Source: Siphlonurus alternatus
Lineage: Eukaryota > Arthropoda > Insecta > Ephemeroptera > Siphlonuridae
DNA: 64,000 nucleotides
Assembly: GCA_949825025.1 (NCBI GenBank)
Contig: OX463778.1
Span: 7,145,142 to 7,209,141, forward strand
Reading direction: 5' to 3'
Positions 24,366 to 35,282 of this stretch are shown piece by piece (positions within the stretch are counted from its first letter, which is position 1; each line of letters opens with the position of its first letter). The position numbers and the translations under genes are program-made. A model generated the notes under the pieces. That model was not told the DNA's origin. It searched no databases and saw only the letters and a list, made by a program, of their open reading frames with translations.

Positions 24366-24475
24366 TACCATGTAGACAGAGAGGGGGGGGGTGACAGCTG
24401 CCTCCGCGCCCCCAGCACAACACGCGTCACTGACAGCTCCTACATGGGGGGGGGGGGGGCTGTCAGCCACGTTAT
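24366..24475. repeat. Poly-G runs with GACAGCT motifs
   Basis: G runs at 24383-24391 and 24446-24459 alternate with TGACAGCTGCC, TGACAGCTCC and GGCTGTCAGCC. The long G runs are prone to sequencing error. Confidence 0.7.
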
Positions 24476-24799
24476 CTGATTATGATAACATTGTCACAGC
24501 ATGCTTACCAATACCCCAGCACTAACACGACGCCTTGACTGAGGAGATAATTTAATCACTTCACTTGCCTTAAGTAATCTATGGGGGTTCTACATAATGT
24601 GTTACCAATTACAATATGAACACATGTTATAATGTAAAGTGGTTGGAAAGTGTAACTTGTTTTATTTGTATAAAATTACTGAAGAAGAATATCTTATTTT
24701 CTTTTATATTTCTTCTTCTTGATTCGTTTTTAAGAATAGGCCTTATTTAGCTATACACCCATTATCATTGATATCTCCAAAAACTAAAATTTGATCAGA
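24476..24799. other. Unassigned flank downstream of the LINE
   Basis: Nothing recognised. Confidence 0.4.
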
Positions 24800-27550
24800 G
24801 TTGATATAATCAAATTAATATTTATTTAGCAACGGTTACATAACCAAGGCACTAAATACAATAAGTCAACCATACACTAAAACAAAGCAAATACTTATTA
24901 AACATAAGTGAAATACACAAAAAATAAAACAAAAATGAAAATAAATCCTGCATTAATAGCATTAAAACAGAGCACTCATAACTTGAGTCCGGAAGTGACA
25001 TAAGGAGGAGTCAAATATATCCACATCTTGATGTTCCACAACAAATTTGTTGTAATAATTTTGCACTCTCGTACAAAAAGCAAACTTTGAGGCATCAACA
25101 CGCCCCCTAGGAGGCTTGAAGAGCACAGTATGACGAGTTAAACGAGGTGGAGCATTTAAAAAGAACAATTGCAAAATTTTTGATGAATTTACACTATTAT
25201 TTAGAACTTTATGCATAAATATTAAATCACTTATGTCACGCCTAGATTGCAAAGAATGCAGGCCCGCGTCACGACACAACGCGATATAATTTTTCTTGCT
25301 AAATACAACATTCTTCTTATAACACCACAACCTTAGAAAATTCCTCTGTATGCCCTCAACTCGATCAATTTTGTCTTTATGATGAGGTGACCATACCACA
25401 GAGGCATATTCAATAATAGGCCGGACAAGAGAAACATACAAAGAACGTACAGTTTTAGCTGAAAATTCACGGCTGCATGATCTTCTAATCATGCCGAGGA
25501 CCTTGAGAGAGCTTTTACGAACTTTATCAATGTGTTTACCATAAGACAAGTCTGGTGTAAGGACTACACCAAGATCAGTAACTTCAGATACACGCTCAAT
25601 CTCAGACTCCTCAACATGGTAACGATGCAAGAATGGGTCAGTTTTGTTGGTGAAAGTAATTTGTTGACACTTGTTATAATTCAGTTCCATGCGCCACATG
25701 CGGCACCACTCTACAACACTGTTCAAGTCAGCCTGTAAACGCAAACAGTCAGCAACTTTTTCAATTACAAGATACAGTTTAGTGTCGTCTGCATACGACG
25801 AACAGCGCGCGTAACGCAAGCATTTGGGCAGATCTGACACAAAGGCCGTGAACAGCAGGGGCCCCAAAACTGACCCCTGAATGACCCCTGACGTCACGTG
25901 AACTGACTTGGAACTAGTGTTATCAATTGACACTTTCTGAGACCTATCTGACAAGTAACTCTGAATGAGCAGTAACAGAGGTTTATTAACTTGCATCATT
26001 TGCAACTTCTTTAATAACAAAGCATGAGATACTCTATCAAAAGCTTTAGCGAAGTCTAAATAAATGGCATCTGTTTGTAATTTATCATTAATACTGTCAG
26101 ACAGGTCTTGAGTAAATTCCACAAGGTTAGTTACAGTAGATTTATGTGGGACAAAGCCATGCTGTTCATCAGAAATAAAATATTTAATTTCATCATATAG
26201 CCTATCATGGATAAATTGTTCAAATATCTTAGCAAAAATAGGTAATATAGAGATAGGTCTATAATTAGATACTAATGATTTGACACCTTTTTTAAAAACA
26301 GGAGTAATCTTGGCATTCTTCCAAGCTTTAGGAAACGTACTAGTATTAATAATTTTATTGTACAAGATATGTAGCGGGACTGAGAGCTCATCAGCACATT
26401 GATTAATTATATCAGAAGGAATAGGGTCTGAACCAGTGGACTTACCACCCTTGATAGCAGAAAGTTTGGCAACAATATCAGCTCTCAGCATTTCCATGGG
26501 AACAGTATTAACACGATCTTGAACATAGTTTAAAGAAAAAGTGTCATTATCATTAACCAAGTTATCTTTAAAATAATCAGAGAATAAATTAGCAATTGAT
26601 TCACTATCATTAGCTGTAACATCATTTAGGGTCATAGAATTTGGAAGCCTTTTTCCTTTACTCTTAGACTGAATATGCTTATAAAACTTTTTAGGATTAG
26701 AACTAAGCATATCATCAATAGCATTAATGTACTTGGAATAAGATAATTCCACTTTGTTTTTAAAAATCTCCCGTTTAACTGAAAATTCGACATAATCACA
26801 TTGTAATTTAGAACGCTTCCATCTTTTATGAGCCCTTTTCTTTGACTGATACGCAGTAATTGTATCATCATCATACCAGGGAGGAAAACGAGGGGGATTT
26901 ACAGAAATGGTAGGTACATTATCGGAAATTACAGCCGATAATAAGTCATAAAATAAATCACAACAATCATCTACTGAGTCCGTGGATTCCATCAAATTCC
27001 ACGGACAAGCCCTCAAACTTGCCTTAAAACTATCAATACACACCCTTCGCCAGTTAAGCATAGGACGCTTAGGAGGGATATGCCGGACAAGAGGTACAGG
27101 CAAGGTGATGGACCCGTCCAAAGCTATATGGTCAGTAGGGACGGGAGGAGGGGTTTGGGAGACACTAATTTCTAATTGGCGGCCACATGAAAAAATTAAG
27201 TCAAGGTAATTGTCTCCACGTGTAGGAAAATAAACATGCTGGGTTAAATCGTGCTCAGCCGCTAGCTCAACTAACATACAGTTCAACAGCGCTCGATTTT
27301 TCAATGATGGTGAAAGTACACCACATGCTTGGGGCACCCAAGATATGTCAGGCAGGTTAAAGTCACCAAAAAGCACTAGAGAGTCATTCTCATGCATACT
27401 CGCCCGAATAGCAGACAACGAAGCAGTAAGCTCCTCCAGGAAAGACACTGAAGGTCTTGGTATGTATATTACCCCTGTAATGAGTCGACGTCCATCCTCA
27501 GTAAATGACGTCAAAACTATGATATTCTCGTCTATGTTTATTTTTCATGA
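24800..27550 (-). mobile_element. Non-LTR retrotransposon (LINE), 5'-truncated
   Basis: On the minus strand the element runs from about 27550, inside the endonuclease domain, through a complete reverse-transcriptase region to a stop near 24962, then about 160 bp of AT-rich 3' untranslated sequence. The exact 3' end is uncertain; I set it near 24800, after AACCGTTGCTAAATAAATAT. There is no long terminal repeat. 5' truncation is typical of incomplete LINE reverse transcription. No flanking duplication could be identified with confidence. Confidence 0.85.
24962..27514 (-). CDS. LINE ORF2-like endonuclease/reverse transcriptase, N-truncated
   Basis: An uninterrupted 850-codon frame. Residues 1-150 are the C-terminal part of an APE-type endonuclease: GDFN at 50-53 and a TDH in place of the usual SDH at 127-129. 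The N-terminal catalytic part is missing. The reverse transcriptase follows: KGGKSTGSDPIPSD (355-368), NYRPISILP (417-425), a catalytic Asp in YLDFAKAFD (Asp487), VIQGSVLGPLLF (544-555) and YADD (574-577). A C-terminal region with IEYASVVWSP (701-710) and IQRNFLRLW (722-730) is typical of Jockey/CR1-like elements. No RNase H domain is seen. The annotated first codon is TTG; the frame is open for 12 codons after an upstream TGA, so the start is a truncation edge and not a natural start. The polymerase part looks intact, but the endonuclease cannot be functional. Clade assignment beyond Jockey/CR1-like is inference. Confidence 0.93.
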   Translation of the reverse strand: MTSFTEDGRRLITGVIYIPRPSVSFLEELTASLSAIRASMHENDSLVLFGDFNLPDISWVPQACGVLSPSLKNRALLNCMLVELAAEHDLTQHVYFPTRGDNYLDLIFSCGRQLEISVSQTPPPVPTDHIALDGSITLPVPLVRHIPPKRPMLNWRRVCIDSFKASLRACPWNLMESTDSVDDCCDLFYDLLSAVISDNVPTISVNPPRFPPWYDDDTITAYQSKKRAHKRWKRSKLQCDYVEFSVKREIFKNKVELSYSKYINAIDDMLSSNPKKFYKHIQSKSKGKRLPNSMTLNDVTANDSESIANLFSDYFKDNLVNDNDTFSLNYVQDRVNTVPMEMLRADIVAKLSAIKGGKSTGSDPIPSDIINQCADELSVPLHILYNKIINTSTFPKAWKNAKITPVFKKGVKSLVSNYRPISILPIFAKIFEQFIHDRLYDEIKYFISDEQHGFVPHKSTVTNLVEFTQDLSDSINDKLQTDAIYLDFAKAFDRVSHALLLKKLQMMQVNKPLLLLIQSYLSDRSQKVSIDNTSSKSVHVTSGVIQGSVLGPLLFTAFVSDLPKCLRYARCSSYADDTKLYLVIEKVADCLRLQADLNSVVEWCRMWRMELNYNKCQQITFTNKTDPFLHRYHVEESEIERVSEVTDLGVVLTPDLSYGKHIDKVRKSSLKVLGMIRRSCSREFSAKTVRSLYVSLVRPIIEYASVVWSPHHKDKIDRVEGIQRNFLRLWCYKKNVVFSKKNYIALCRDAGLHSLQSRRDISDLIFMHKVLNNSVNSSKILQLFFLNAPPRLTRHTVLFKPPRGRVDASKFAFCTRVQNYYNKFVVEHQDVDIFDSSLCHFRTQVMSALF

Positions 27551-27760
27551 ACTATGACGTCACAAAACGTTTGACCTCGTATAATGATTATAAAAATTTA
27601 TAAAACGTAACTCGTGGAAAAAGTACCATAATATTAAATGTTGAAAAATTCTATACATATTTTTATTCAGATCTAGTCTTTTGGCCAGTATTATATACAT
27701 ATACAATATTCACAAATGTTAATGATTCATGGTTTCTACGAGCCACTGTCAAGCATATAT

Positions 27761-27763
<3 letters not shown>

Positions 27764-27824
<61 letters not shown>

Positions 27825-27825
27825 G
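27764..27825. repeat. (TA)n microsatellite
   Basis: About 30 TA/AT units with one interruption. Confidence 0.95.
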
Positions 27826-27844
27826 GTGTCTTTGATTTTTAATG

Positions 27845-28205
27845 CAATCAAAATAATAAATCTCAGTTGATTGAAGTTTCAGAATCTGCCTCCTTGAATG
27901 CAAAGAGACTTGCAGGGGACTTAGAACTTGACATCAATAATCAATAAGTGGCATACAAATTTTGAAGTGGATCTGTCTGATCAGTTTTTTGAAAATTGTT
28001 GTAAAATTGTGGTATAAGTCCATGGAAACTTATGGACGGTAACCGGAAATGGAACTGTTTTGAGAAAACCATCCCCTTGAATTTGCTCATACCACGATTA
28101 AATTTTAGAACATTCTCAAATTTTTAAATTTTATTTCATTTCATTTCTTCTGAGAGAAATTTTCTTTGACTCCGAAGTAACTGCATGAGGTCAATCGTTT
28201 AAGTA
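27845..28205 (+). repeat. Dispersed repeat R, longest copy
   Basis: Begins around GAATCTGCCTCCTTGAATGC, includes CAAATTTTGAAGTGGATCTG and CCCCTTGAATTTGCTCATAC, and ends ACTGCATGAGGTCAATCGTT. Pieces match 1-237, 11130-11460, 40495-40610 and 53935-54115. Confidence 0.65.
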
Positions 28206-29531
28206 TCTGATATTATATGCTTGAAAAGCAAATTTAGTTTTAGATGATAATTTATTGTAGATGCAGGCTTAATTACAATACCTGTGTTCACATGTCTTGT
28301 AAATTTTTGAATAATTTATTCATTAAATTTATTCCTCTTAATTCCCAACTTCATTTTTTGTATTAAATCATTTTGGTTGTACATTATGTACAATTTTGAA
28401 TCACGTTAGGGTAAAAAATATTGAGACAAAACAGAAAACAACAACATACAGAAATAAAAAATATTGTGTTGATTATAATTATAAGTCTGAAAGGACAAAA
28501 GTCATAAATAAGTATTGATTTTTAATAGTAACAGTTTTATTGCATCCATCCACAACATTATTTTTAAATACTCTAATTCTAAGTGTGGTTATTATACACA
28601 GACACAATAAAGAAAATTTTTATATTTTGCTGCAAGTACACTCCAATTAGACGTGTCAGATGTTGTTAAGTACTTCTCTTAATTATTTCTGGAAATTAAA
28701 GCATGCTTTAACATCTGCTTTGAATTATGTGCACTTTGTGAATGTCATAAACAATGTAAATTAATTAACATCTTAATTAATAATTTTATATTGTAATCAA
28801 GGAAATGTAATTAAATATAAATCATAATTATATAAAATTATATCTGTGTGAAATATGTTTGAAAAGATTAATATATAGATTGTGTTTACTTTTTAATGGG
28901 TTTTGAAGGCCATAAAAAATCTTCAATTTGTTATATTTATATGATAGCATTTTTCATTATATTGTGTCTTAAACGCAGTATGCATTATATATCGTTCGAG
29001 ATACACTTACGCTATAGTTAGAATGCATAAAATAAAGAATAATTATACTATATTTATTAGATAAATACATTCATAAAAATAATAATGATTCATACATTAC
29101 GATCCAATATATTAATGACATTTTTCATGTGACCTCATATTGATTATTTGTACAATCATTGAAATATTATAAGTTAAACAATTGGAAAATTTATTAACCA
29201 TTAAAATTTTATTTCATTTCATAATGATTATATTCCTGCTATTATTTATTATGTGTAATCTTTCAAATATTTAGAATAATATTTCTCATAATTCCTCTTG
29301 TATCATAATTTCACACAACACAACAACAAGTCTTCTCCAGATAAGCTCATCTCCACTGACGTGGCACAATGACGAGGGCTGTCAACCCCACGTCTCTGAT
29401 TGACGGACGAGATTACGTCATGTTGCAACATGCAGGCGCCTGCACAAACTAGCCCTCGGGTCTTTGGTCAACTTTGTTATATTAAACATTCTTGACATTT
29501 GAACTAATTTAAATACACACATGAAATAATT
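28206..29531. other. AT-rich stretch, one GC-richer patch
   Basis: The patch at 29340-29470 contains GACGAGGGCT … AGCCCTCGGG as a short inverted pair and GCAGGCGCCTGC. No gene or family match. Confidence 0.4.
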
Positions 29532-29777
29532 TCGAGTTAAAATAAAATTCATCTTTTATTCGCTCTCTCGTTGTCTAATTTCCTCATATTTTAGAGGAAA
29601 AAATAGAGGGAAAAAAACGAAATAACGTATTTTTTCCTCTTATTGAGCATAAAAATTTAGAAAAATTGTCTTCATTTCCTCACTTTGAGCGACGAAGAAA
29701 TAAGATGTGTTTTAGAGGTAAAAAGATTAGGTTTAGACTTGTAAAGGATGAGTTGAAGACGTAATTTTTAAACTAGA
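29532..29777 (-). mobile_element. MITE family D
   Basis: Reverse copy from TCGAGTTAAAATAAAATTC to GTAATTTTTAAACTAG, with small internal deletions relative to 18369-18664. Confidence 0.8.
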
Positions 29778-30609
29778 AATAGGACGTAAAACCTGTGTAC
29801 AGTTCTTAAAAATAGGAAATCGTGTACGTTATAATCTAACGCGTCTATTCCAATTTTTAACTTTAAGAACCGTACAGTAGTTCAAAAACTTTCAGCCGGG
29901 ATGGAAATATTTTTTGCTAACTAAAGTGCTAAAATCATTGCATAATATTTTAGAGAATATAATAAAAGGTGCTTAGCAGCATTTAGTATTGCAGTTAGTG
30001 CTTAATTTGAATGATTTTTTTACCAGTCTCTCTCCCCAAGGTATTTTTTTCACCATGCACACGTACACAAACATAAATGGCAGTGCTTGTTTCTTTACTA
30101 TATTTATACAAGGTTTTGATGACGCAGTAAAAATATTTTTTTATCACTTTTTTTTTGCTTACACTAAAATATGCTAAAATAAACTTTTTTTATACTTTGT
30201 AAAAAAAACGCACTTGGATTCCGGTAACAAAAAACTTGGTAAAGTGTTCTAGTTAATGTAATATACTCTAGATATTAAATTGATAAAAAAAGATACTTCA
30301 ATATATTTTTATATCATTAATTTCCAAGTGGTTCTTCTTACATAATATTATCCGATCAGTAATTTATTACATTACAAGTAGCAATTTATGAGTGAAATAT
30401 AAATTGAATTTTTTATTACTTTCAATTTATTTAATGATAAATTTTATATTCTTATATTTAATTTTTTATAATTAGATCGATCAAGTTAAATGTATTAAAA
30501 TAATTTAATATCAATATACTTTCACTATCTTGAACAGTATAATAATTATCATAAAAAATAAATAACAGTTTATTTATTTAATTTTTACATTTTTTTGCGT
30601 GACTTAATA
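29778..30609. other. AT-rich stretch, nothing recognised
   Basis: A diverged inverted pair GTACAGTTCTTAAAAAT … TTTAAGAACCGTACAG lies at 29797-29878 and may be an unassigned MITE of about 80 bp. The rest is blank. Confidence 0.4.
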
Positions 30610-30935
30610 ATGGAGTATCGACCTCAAAATTTTTTATTGCAGAAATGGATAGAAGTTGCAAAGTTATGCTACCCTGATTTTTTTTCATACATTTTAGAGT
30701 CCGAGAACAATTTTTAAACAAAATATATTGAAAGTACAGAGAAAGTGACGCTTCTATAGACGTCTCTCTTAATAAAAGTATGGGACCTAAAAGGGGCGTG
30801 GGTTCAAACCCAACCTTGACAAAACATTTTAGCAATACTTCCTGGGCTTTAAAACATCTGAAAAAAAATCAGAGTGGTATAAATTTGCACCCTCTATCCA
30901 TTTTTGTATTAAAAATTTTGAGGTCGATACTCTAT
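30610..30935 (+). mobile_element. MITE family I with internal B-box
   Basis: 326 bp with inverted ends ATGGAGTATCGACCTCAAAA / TTTTGAGGTCGATACTCTAT, flanked by TA. The centre carries GGGGCGTGGGTTCAAACCC, which resembles the 3' half of a tRNA with a pol III B-box. Small open frames on both strands are shadows of the element. Confidence 0.8.
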
Positions 30936-31011
30936 TACATCACAATGTTCTGCAAGTTAATTTAAGGGTTCATGCTATAAAATGTTAAAATGTAAGAAAA
31001 TATTTAGTGTA

Positions 31012-31117
31012 AACTTGTTGCCTTGGAAAATTTCCCTTTGCAGCCTTGTTAGACATCATGTCCTGTGTCATTTTGATTAACAAGGCTGCAAAGGGAAATT
31101 TTCCAAGGTGACGAGTG
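31012..31117. mobile_element. MITE family E, TA target duplication
   Basis: A 106-bp foldback with arms CCTTGGAAAATTTCCCTTTG / AAAGGGAAATTTTCCAAGG, flanked by TA. Confidence 0.8.
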
Positions 31118-31119
31118 TA

Positions 31120-31432
31120 CATCATTTGATGTCGTGCAATAAAAAAGCCATACAGTTTGTTCATAATTGTTCCCCATGAAAGTGTCAACAGTATACACAA
31201 CACACCGCCGTGTAATGCCGAGCGATAATGTGGTTAGTAAACATCTGGTGTGACGCTTTTATCGACAACAAGGTGCGGTGTGAATTTTAAGAAGCTTCCA
31301 ACACTAATAGAGTTCGATATAAAATATCAAGGGTGGAAATACAGTCGAGTTAAAATAAAATTCCACAGAAACTAACTTACGGCAGAATATATGGTGTATG
31401 ATTTACGATGAAATAATTAAGAAAGATAAAGA
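31120..31432. other. Unassigned stretch
   Basis: Nothing recognised, apart from a family D end fragment (AGTCGAGTTAAAATAAAATT) at about 31343-31362. Confidence 0.4.
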
Positions 31433-31617
31433 AGGTGCTTTTCCATGGAGCGGGGAAAGCGAGAAAATCGCGTGCCGCAGCCAATCAGAGGCTCGGAATT
31501 TCCTCGCCTTGCGGGGAGCAATTTTATCGCCAACATGGCTGCCATACGAGATTGAAGCAAGTGCGCTTTTCTCGTCTCGCCAAGCCCCGCTCGACATCGT
31601 CTCATGGAAATGCACCT
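31433..31617. mobile_element. MITE family B
   Basis: Ends AGGTGCTTTTCCATGGAGCG and TCATGGAAATGCACCT are inverted. The interior has CAACATGGCTGCCATACGAG and GCAAGTGCGCTTTTCTCG. Four short open frames on both strands here all derive from the MITE. Confidence 0.8.
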
Positions 31618-31784
31618 TAACCCATATATGTTTCTTAATTACTACTATTACTATTCTTTATTGGTAATTTTCAAGACAGAATCGACTTCATTTTTTTTTT
31701 TGTTTTTTTTCAATTTATTTCATCATCGTTTTGAGTGAAGATGAATCGTGTTGTTTATAGTTTTTTAAAATTCGTATTCACGAA

Positions 31785-31900
31785 AGAGTTATCCAGAAAG
31801 TTATCCAGGTTTCTCACTAACCGGCGCGGTTAGTGCCAGCCTAATTCAATGACAATTACCATGTGGGTAGTGAGAAACTTGGCGTGAATTTTATCCGTTA
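31785..31900. mobile_element. Family C-related foldback
   Basis: TTATCCAGGTTTCTCACTAA … GTGGGTAGTGAGAAACTTGG inverted, around a GGCGCGGTTAGTGCCAGCC centre. Related to 38935-39125 and 19385-19470. Confidence 0.55.
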
Positions 31901-32929
31901 AAGATGAGTTGAAGATGAAAATTTTCAAGTATTAGGTTCTTCAAAGTTCAACTTCAAATAACAAAATCGAATTTCATCCGGTAGTAATATTAATTTAAGT
32001 TGAGTGTATGGCGAGTGCTTCGAGTTTAATGCAGTGAAGGAATGTGGAGTAGCGAGGAATGAAGGTGATAATTTACGATCACGTAAGAGGGGATAAACAG
32101 GTCACATGGCGCGTGCAAGAATTCCACATCGCCATGTTAAATGTACGGCGTGGAATTCACAAAATAAAGAAATAACCGAGTACAAAATTTCATGCTGAAT
32201 GAATAATATTTCAATTTTGTCAAATGTAAATTTTATACAAAATGGTTTAGAGATATTTATTTTAAAAATAAATTTAATGGACATTAATATTAAATAAATA
32301 ATTTCTCTCATTTCATATTAAATTTATTATTTTTCATCAAGTAAAATGTTCTGTCATGTAAATGATTTACTAAAATTGTGAATTTTCATGATCGCATACC
32401 TCTTTTAACATTTTTTTCTGACCTTTTACCCTTTTCAAAGTACAATTTATTTATATTAATATTGTAAATAAAAAACATTTTTCATATTTTATCCTCTCAA
32501 AAATTTTAAAATGATTTATTTGCTCATGATAATTAAGAAATTTTCAAAGTACTTCTACCAACACTTATCTTTAATATTCAGTACATGTTAATTACTTTAA
32601 GTATGATGATATACTTTTACCTTACTTTTCATATTTAATTAAGAGTTAAAGTATGTCGGTTCGTTTAACGAAATTTCACGGATGATACTTATCGTTTTAT
32701 ATATGTTGAACTCAAGCATTACCATAAGAGAAGGGGGGGGGGGATGGGACGACACCCCACTCTTTTAAAGTGGGAAAGACTGCTCCACAGAATTTTGAAA
32801 AAAATTGCAATCTTTTAATTAGCCATCCACCAATCTCTTTTTTAAAAAAAAGTGAGAGAAAAACTTAACAAAAATAGCACCTAGAGATTTCAATAGTGAG
32901 TCGACTGACCGCTTTTTTCTTTTTATTTT
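31901..32929. other. AT-rich stretch, nothing recognised
   Basis: A family D tail fragment (AAAGATGAGTTGAAGATGAA) is at 31899-31920, and an 11-base G run is at 32733-32743. No gene. Confidence 0.45.
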
Positions 32930-33321
32930 ATTTTTTTTTTTTACAAGGATATACCTCTAAGAGCTTACAGCTCGCGGCGGGGTAATGGGTAGGGATTAGG
33001 TAGAGGAAGGATGGTGGCCACGGTCTGTTACGTGTCCCAGCATTCACTGAGGTGAGACTGAGGGAACCATGGAAAAACTCACTGTCAGTCAGGACGGACA
33101 CCTCTACTTTTTATCAATGGACCAAAGTGATGTACAAAGTCTGGGGAACCACATACAAGTGCATCACTGCACTGGGTGGAAAGCGAGATGAATTTACCCC
33201 AAGGAGGGAGCAATGTGATTTTTACTTAAAACGTTCACCTATCCAAGTACTAACCACGCTTGACGTAGCTTGACTTCGGTGATATAATGAGAACCGGTCA
33301 ATACACTGCGCCACACTCGCT
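32930..33321 (-). mobile_element. 5S rRNA-derived SINE copy 2, near full length
   Basis: On the minus strand: head GTGTGGCGCAGTGTATTGAC, CGGTTCTCATTATATCACCG and GCGTGGTTAGTACTTGGATA, all aligning with 5S rRNA; a body with CACTTGTATGTGGTTCCCC; then a tail ending CTTGTAAAAAAAAAAAA (T run 32931-32942 on the plus strand). This is the second tail type, shared with 53522-53910. Confidence 0.9.
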
Positions 33322-34019
33322 ATTTCTTGATACAGTTTAGAGGCCGAAAAAGTCCTTGGTAAATAGTGAGTGAAAGAAAATTCTTAAATAAAATTATAAC
33401 ATTTTGAAATGAAGATACCATCGATAGCAATTTATAAATTATTTTAACTAAAAAAAAAGGATAGAAGAATTTATTATATCGATATATTTTTTTTTTAACT
33501 TTTAAGCACTTTATAGTAAAGTACTATAAAAGCTATATTATTATGGTAAACTTTTCTTTTCCAATCAAATGAATGCGGCAAGAATTTATGAATATCAAAA
33601 ACCATTTTATCTTTCTTTTTTGCTCTACCACAATCTTAGTGATGCTCAGAGCTCCGGAAAAGAAAGATGGCGCCATATTCGCTTCAAAGTCAATCTAGAA
33701 TATAATGAACTTCGCCCGCTTTTTATTTCTTCTCTAGTACAGCAAATTACTCTCTTGAGGATATTCATTATTATTTTACATTTTTATTTCTCATAATATT
33801 GACTTAGAAATTGGAATCGGTTTGAGATATATGGAAAGATTTTTATACTTTTGAATATATTTAAAAAACTTTTTCAATACTTCATTATGGAAATTTCATC
33901 ATCATTTCTTTTTTACGCATAATAATTTTTTTTATGAAAGAAAAAGAATAAGACTTAAAATTGTTAATTTTACTAGTAAAATTTTAATTTATTGATAATT
34001 TGTGTCTTCAAGAATATAT
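33322..34019. other. AT-rich stretch, nothing recognised
   Basis: The 75-codon frame at 33569-33796 overlaps a less AT-rich patch (33640-33750) but shows no domain. Confidence 0.4.
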
Positions 34020-34180
34020 TTTCTAATCTGATTTGTAATTGGATGGTCGTGAGTTCGATCCCAGCCAAATGGCAAATGGCGCATCGGGAACTAGGTGATT
34101 TATGTCATCCTTAAGTAATTTACGACCATCCTGACTAAGATTTCCTAGTTTCCTTAGTTAAAAATGTATTAAAATGGATG
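34020..34180 (+). mobile_element. tRNA-headed SINE, partial
   Basis: A perfect-looking B-box (GAGTTCGATCC) sits in GGTCGTGAGTTCGATCCCAG. A body follows with ACGACCATCCTGACTAAGAT and TTTCCTAGTTTCCTTAG, the same motif order as the SINE bodies at 11585 and 49435. The 5' A-box part is eroded. Confidence 0.55.
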
Positions 34181-34266
34181 GTTCTTCCCCGGTATGGAAT
34201 GACCACAAAATTCTAAACAATTCTAGAGTTTGTGTCTGCTAATTTCTGCCATTAATACTAGCATTA

Positions 34267-34425
34267 AGGTGCTTTTCCATGGAGCGGGGAAAGTGAGAAA
34301 ATCGCGTACCGCAGGCAATCAAAGGCTCGGGATTTCCTCACCTTGCGGGGAGCGATTTTATCGCCAACATGGACGCCATACGAGATTAAAGCAAGTGGTT
34401 TTTTTTTGGGGGGGGGGGGGGAGTC
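34267..34425. mobile_element. MITE family B, right end replaced by homopolymers
   Basis: Starts AGGTGCTTTTCCATGGAGCG after TTA (34264-34266) and keeps CGCCAACATGGACGCCATAC. It breaks at GCAAGTGG into a T run and a 14-base G run (34408-34421). Confidence 0.75.
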
Positions 34426-34983
34426 AAAGTGACATGTGACAAAAGAAAATTAAAGTTTCTTCTCACTTATTTTTTTTACGGAAATACATTGCTGGGTTAG
34501 TAATTAATAAGGATTACATAAAAAAAATTGAGAACTTTTAGAACAGTATTTCACACTCTCTATCCACTTTATAAGAGTTGCGGGTCATCTTGAACCCCTA
34601 GTAGTAATACTAGCGTTAAATGTAAACAAAATAAAGCAATAAATATATTACTCAAAATGAAAATAGTGAAGTTTAATCGATGTTTTGTTTGTATTTAAAA
34701 ACTCGAACACGTTCTAGTGAACCATTTTACAATGTAATTGATCTTCGCGCGTGAAGAAATAAATCACTCGTTTGATGTGCGTGGTATCAATATAGCTGCG
34801 GGCGGCGGCCATCTTGCTTTGTAGATGGTGGTTTGGAGTGAGTTATGGCACCTCTTTCGACCGCGAACAACTACTGAGCACGGAATGTTCTCTCTCTTAT
34901 TGCAGCATCAAGTTACTACCCCTTTCAACACTTCAGGAAACATGCACTAGCTTGCCAGACTTCTACACGTAATATATACCTTC
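34426..34983. other. Unassigned stretch with GC-rich patch
   Basis: At 34795-34870 lies GCGGGCGGCGGCCATCTTGC, a GC-rich, YY1-like segment unique here. It could be an element end or a host promoter remnant. No gene. Confidence 0.35.
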
Positions 34984-35282
34984 AAGGGTTACTGCCCTCA
35001 AATTACAAATAAGATAGACACCAAGTTTTGCTCGAGTTTATAATCAACATTCGCATTATTTTTATCTATGCGGTGCGACCGAGTAAAGTTGCGCTGCAAA
35101 GAAGGTCCTTGCTGACGTCACAACTCACAGCCAGCCCTGATTAACATTGAGTTGTGACGTCAGCAAGGACGTCAATTTCTTACTTTGCACCGCAACTTTG
35201 CACGGTTCGTATGCATTGGATATATACTCTAACAACACTTGGTGACTCTCTAATTTGTAATTTGAAGTCTGTATATCCCTTT
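34984..35282. mobile_element. Foldback family M
   Basis: Roughly 300-bp imperfect palindrome. Arms share CTCAAATTACAAAT / ATTTGTAATTTGAAG, CACCAAG / CTTGGTG, and a strong inner pair CCTTGCTGACGTCACAACTC / GAGTTGTGACGTCAGCAAGG. Only copy in the window. The target duplication is unclear. Confidence 0.7.

Noticed and set aside
23780..24470. Ser/Leu-rich frames of 71-100 codons
   Set aside because: Simple-repeat translations of purine-rich and poly-G sequence.
25532..27557. Plus-strand and alternate-frame ORFs over the LINE
   Set aside because: Shadows of the long minus-strand reverse-transcriptase frame.
31403..31667. Four overlapping frames around 31.4-31.7 kb as a gene
   Set aside because: All lie in a family B MITE. 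The same peptides appear from another copy at 34230-34439.
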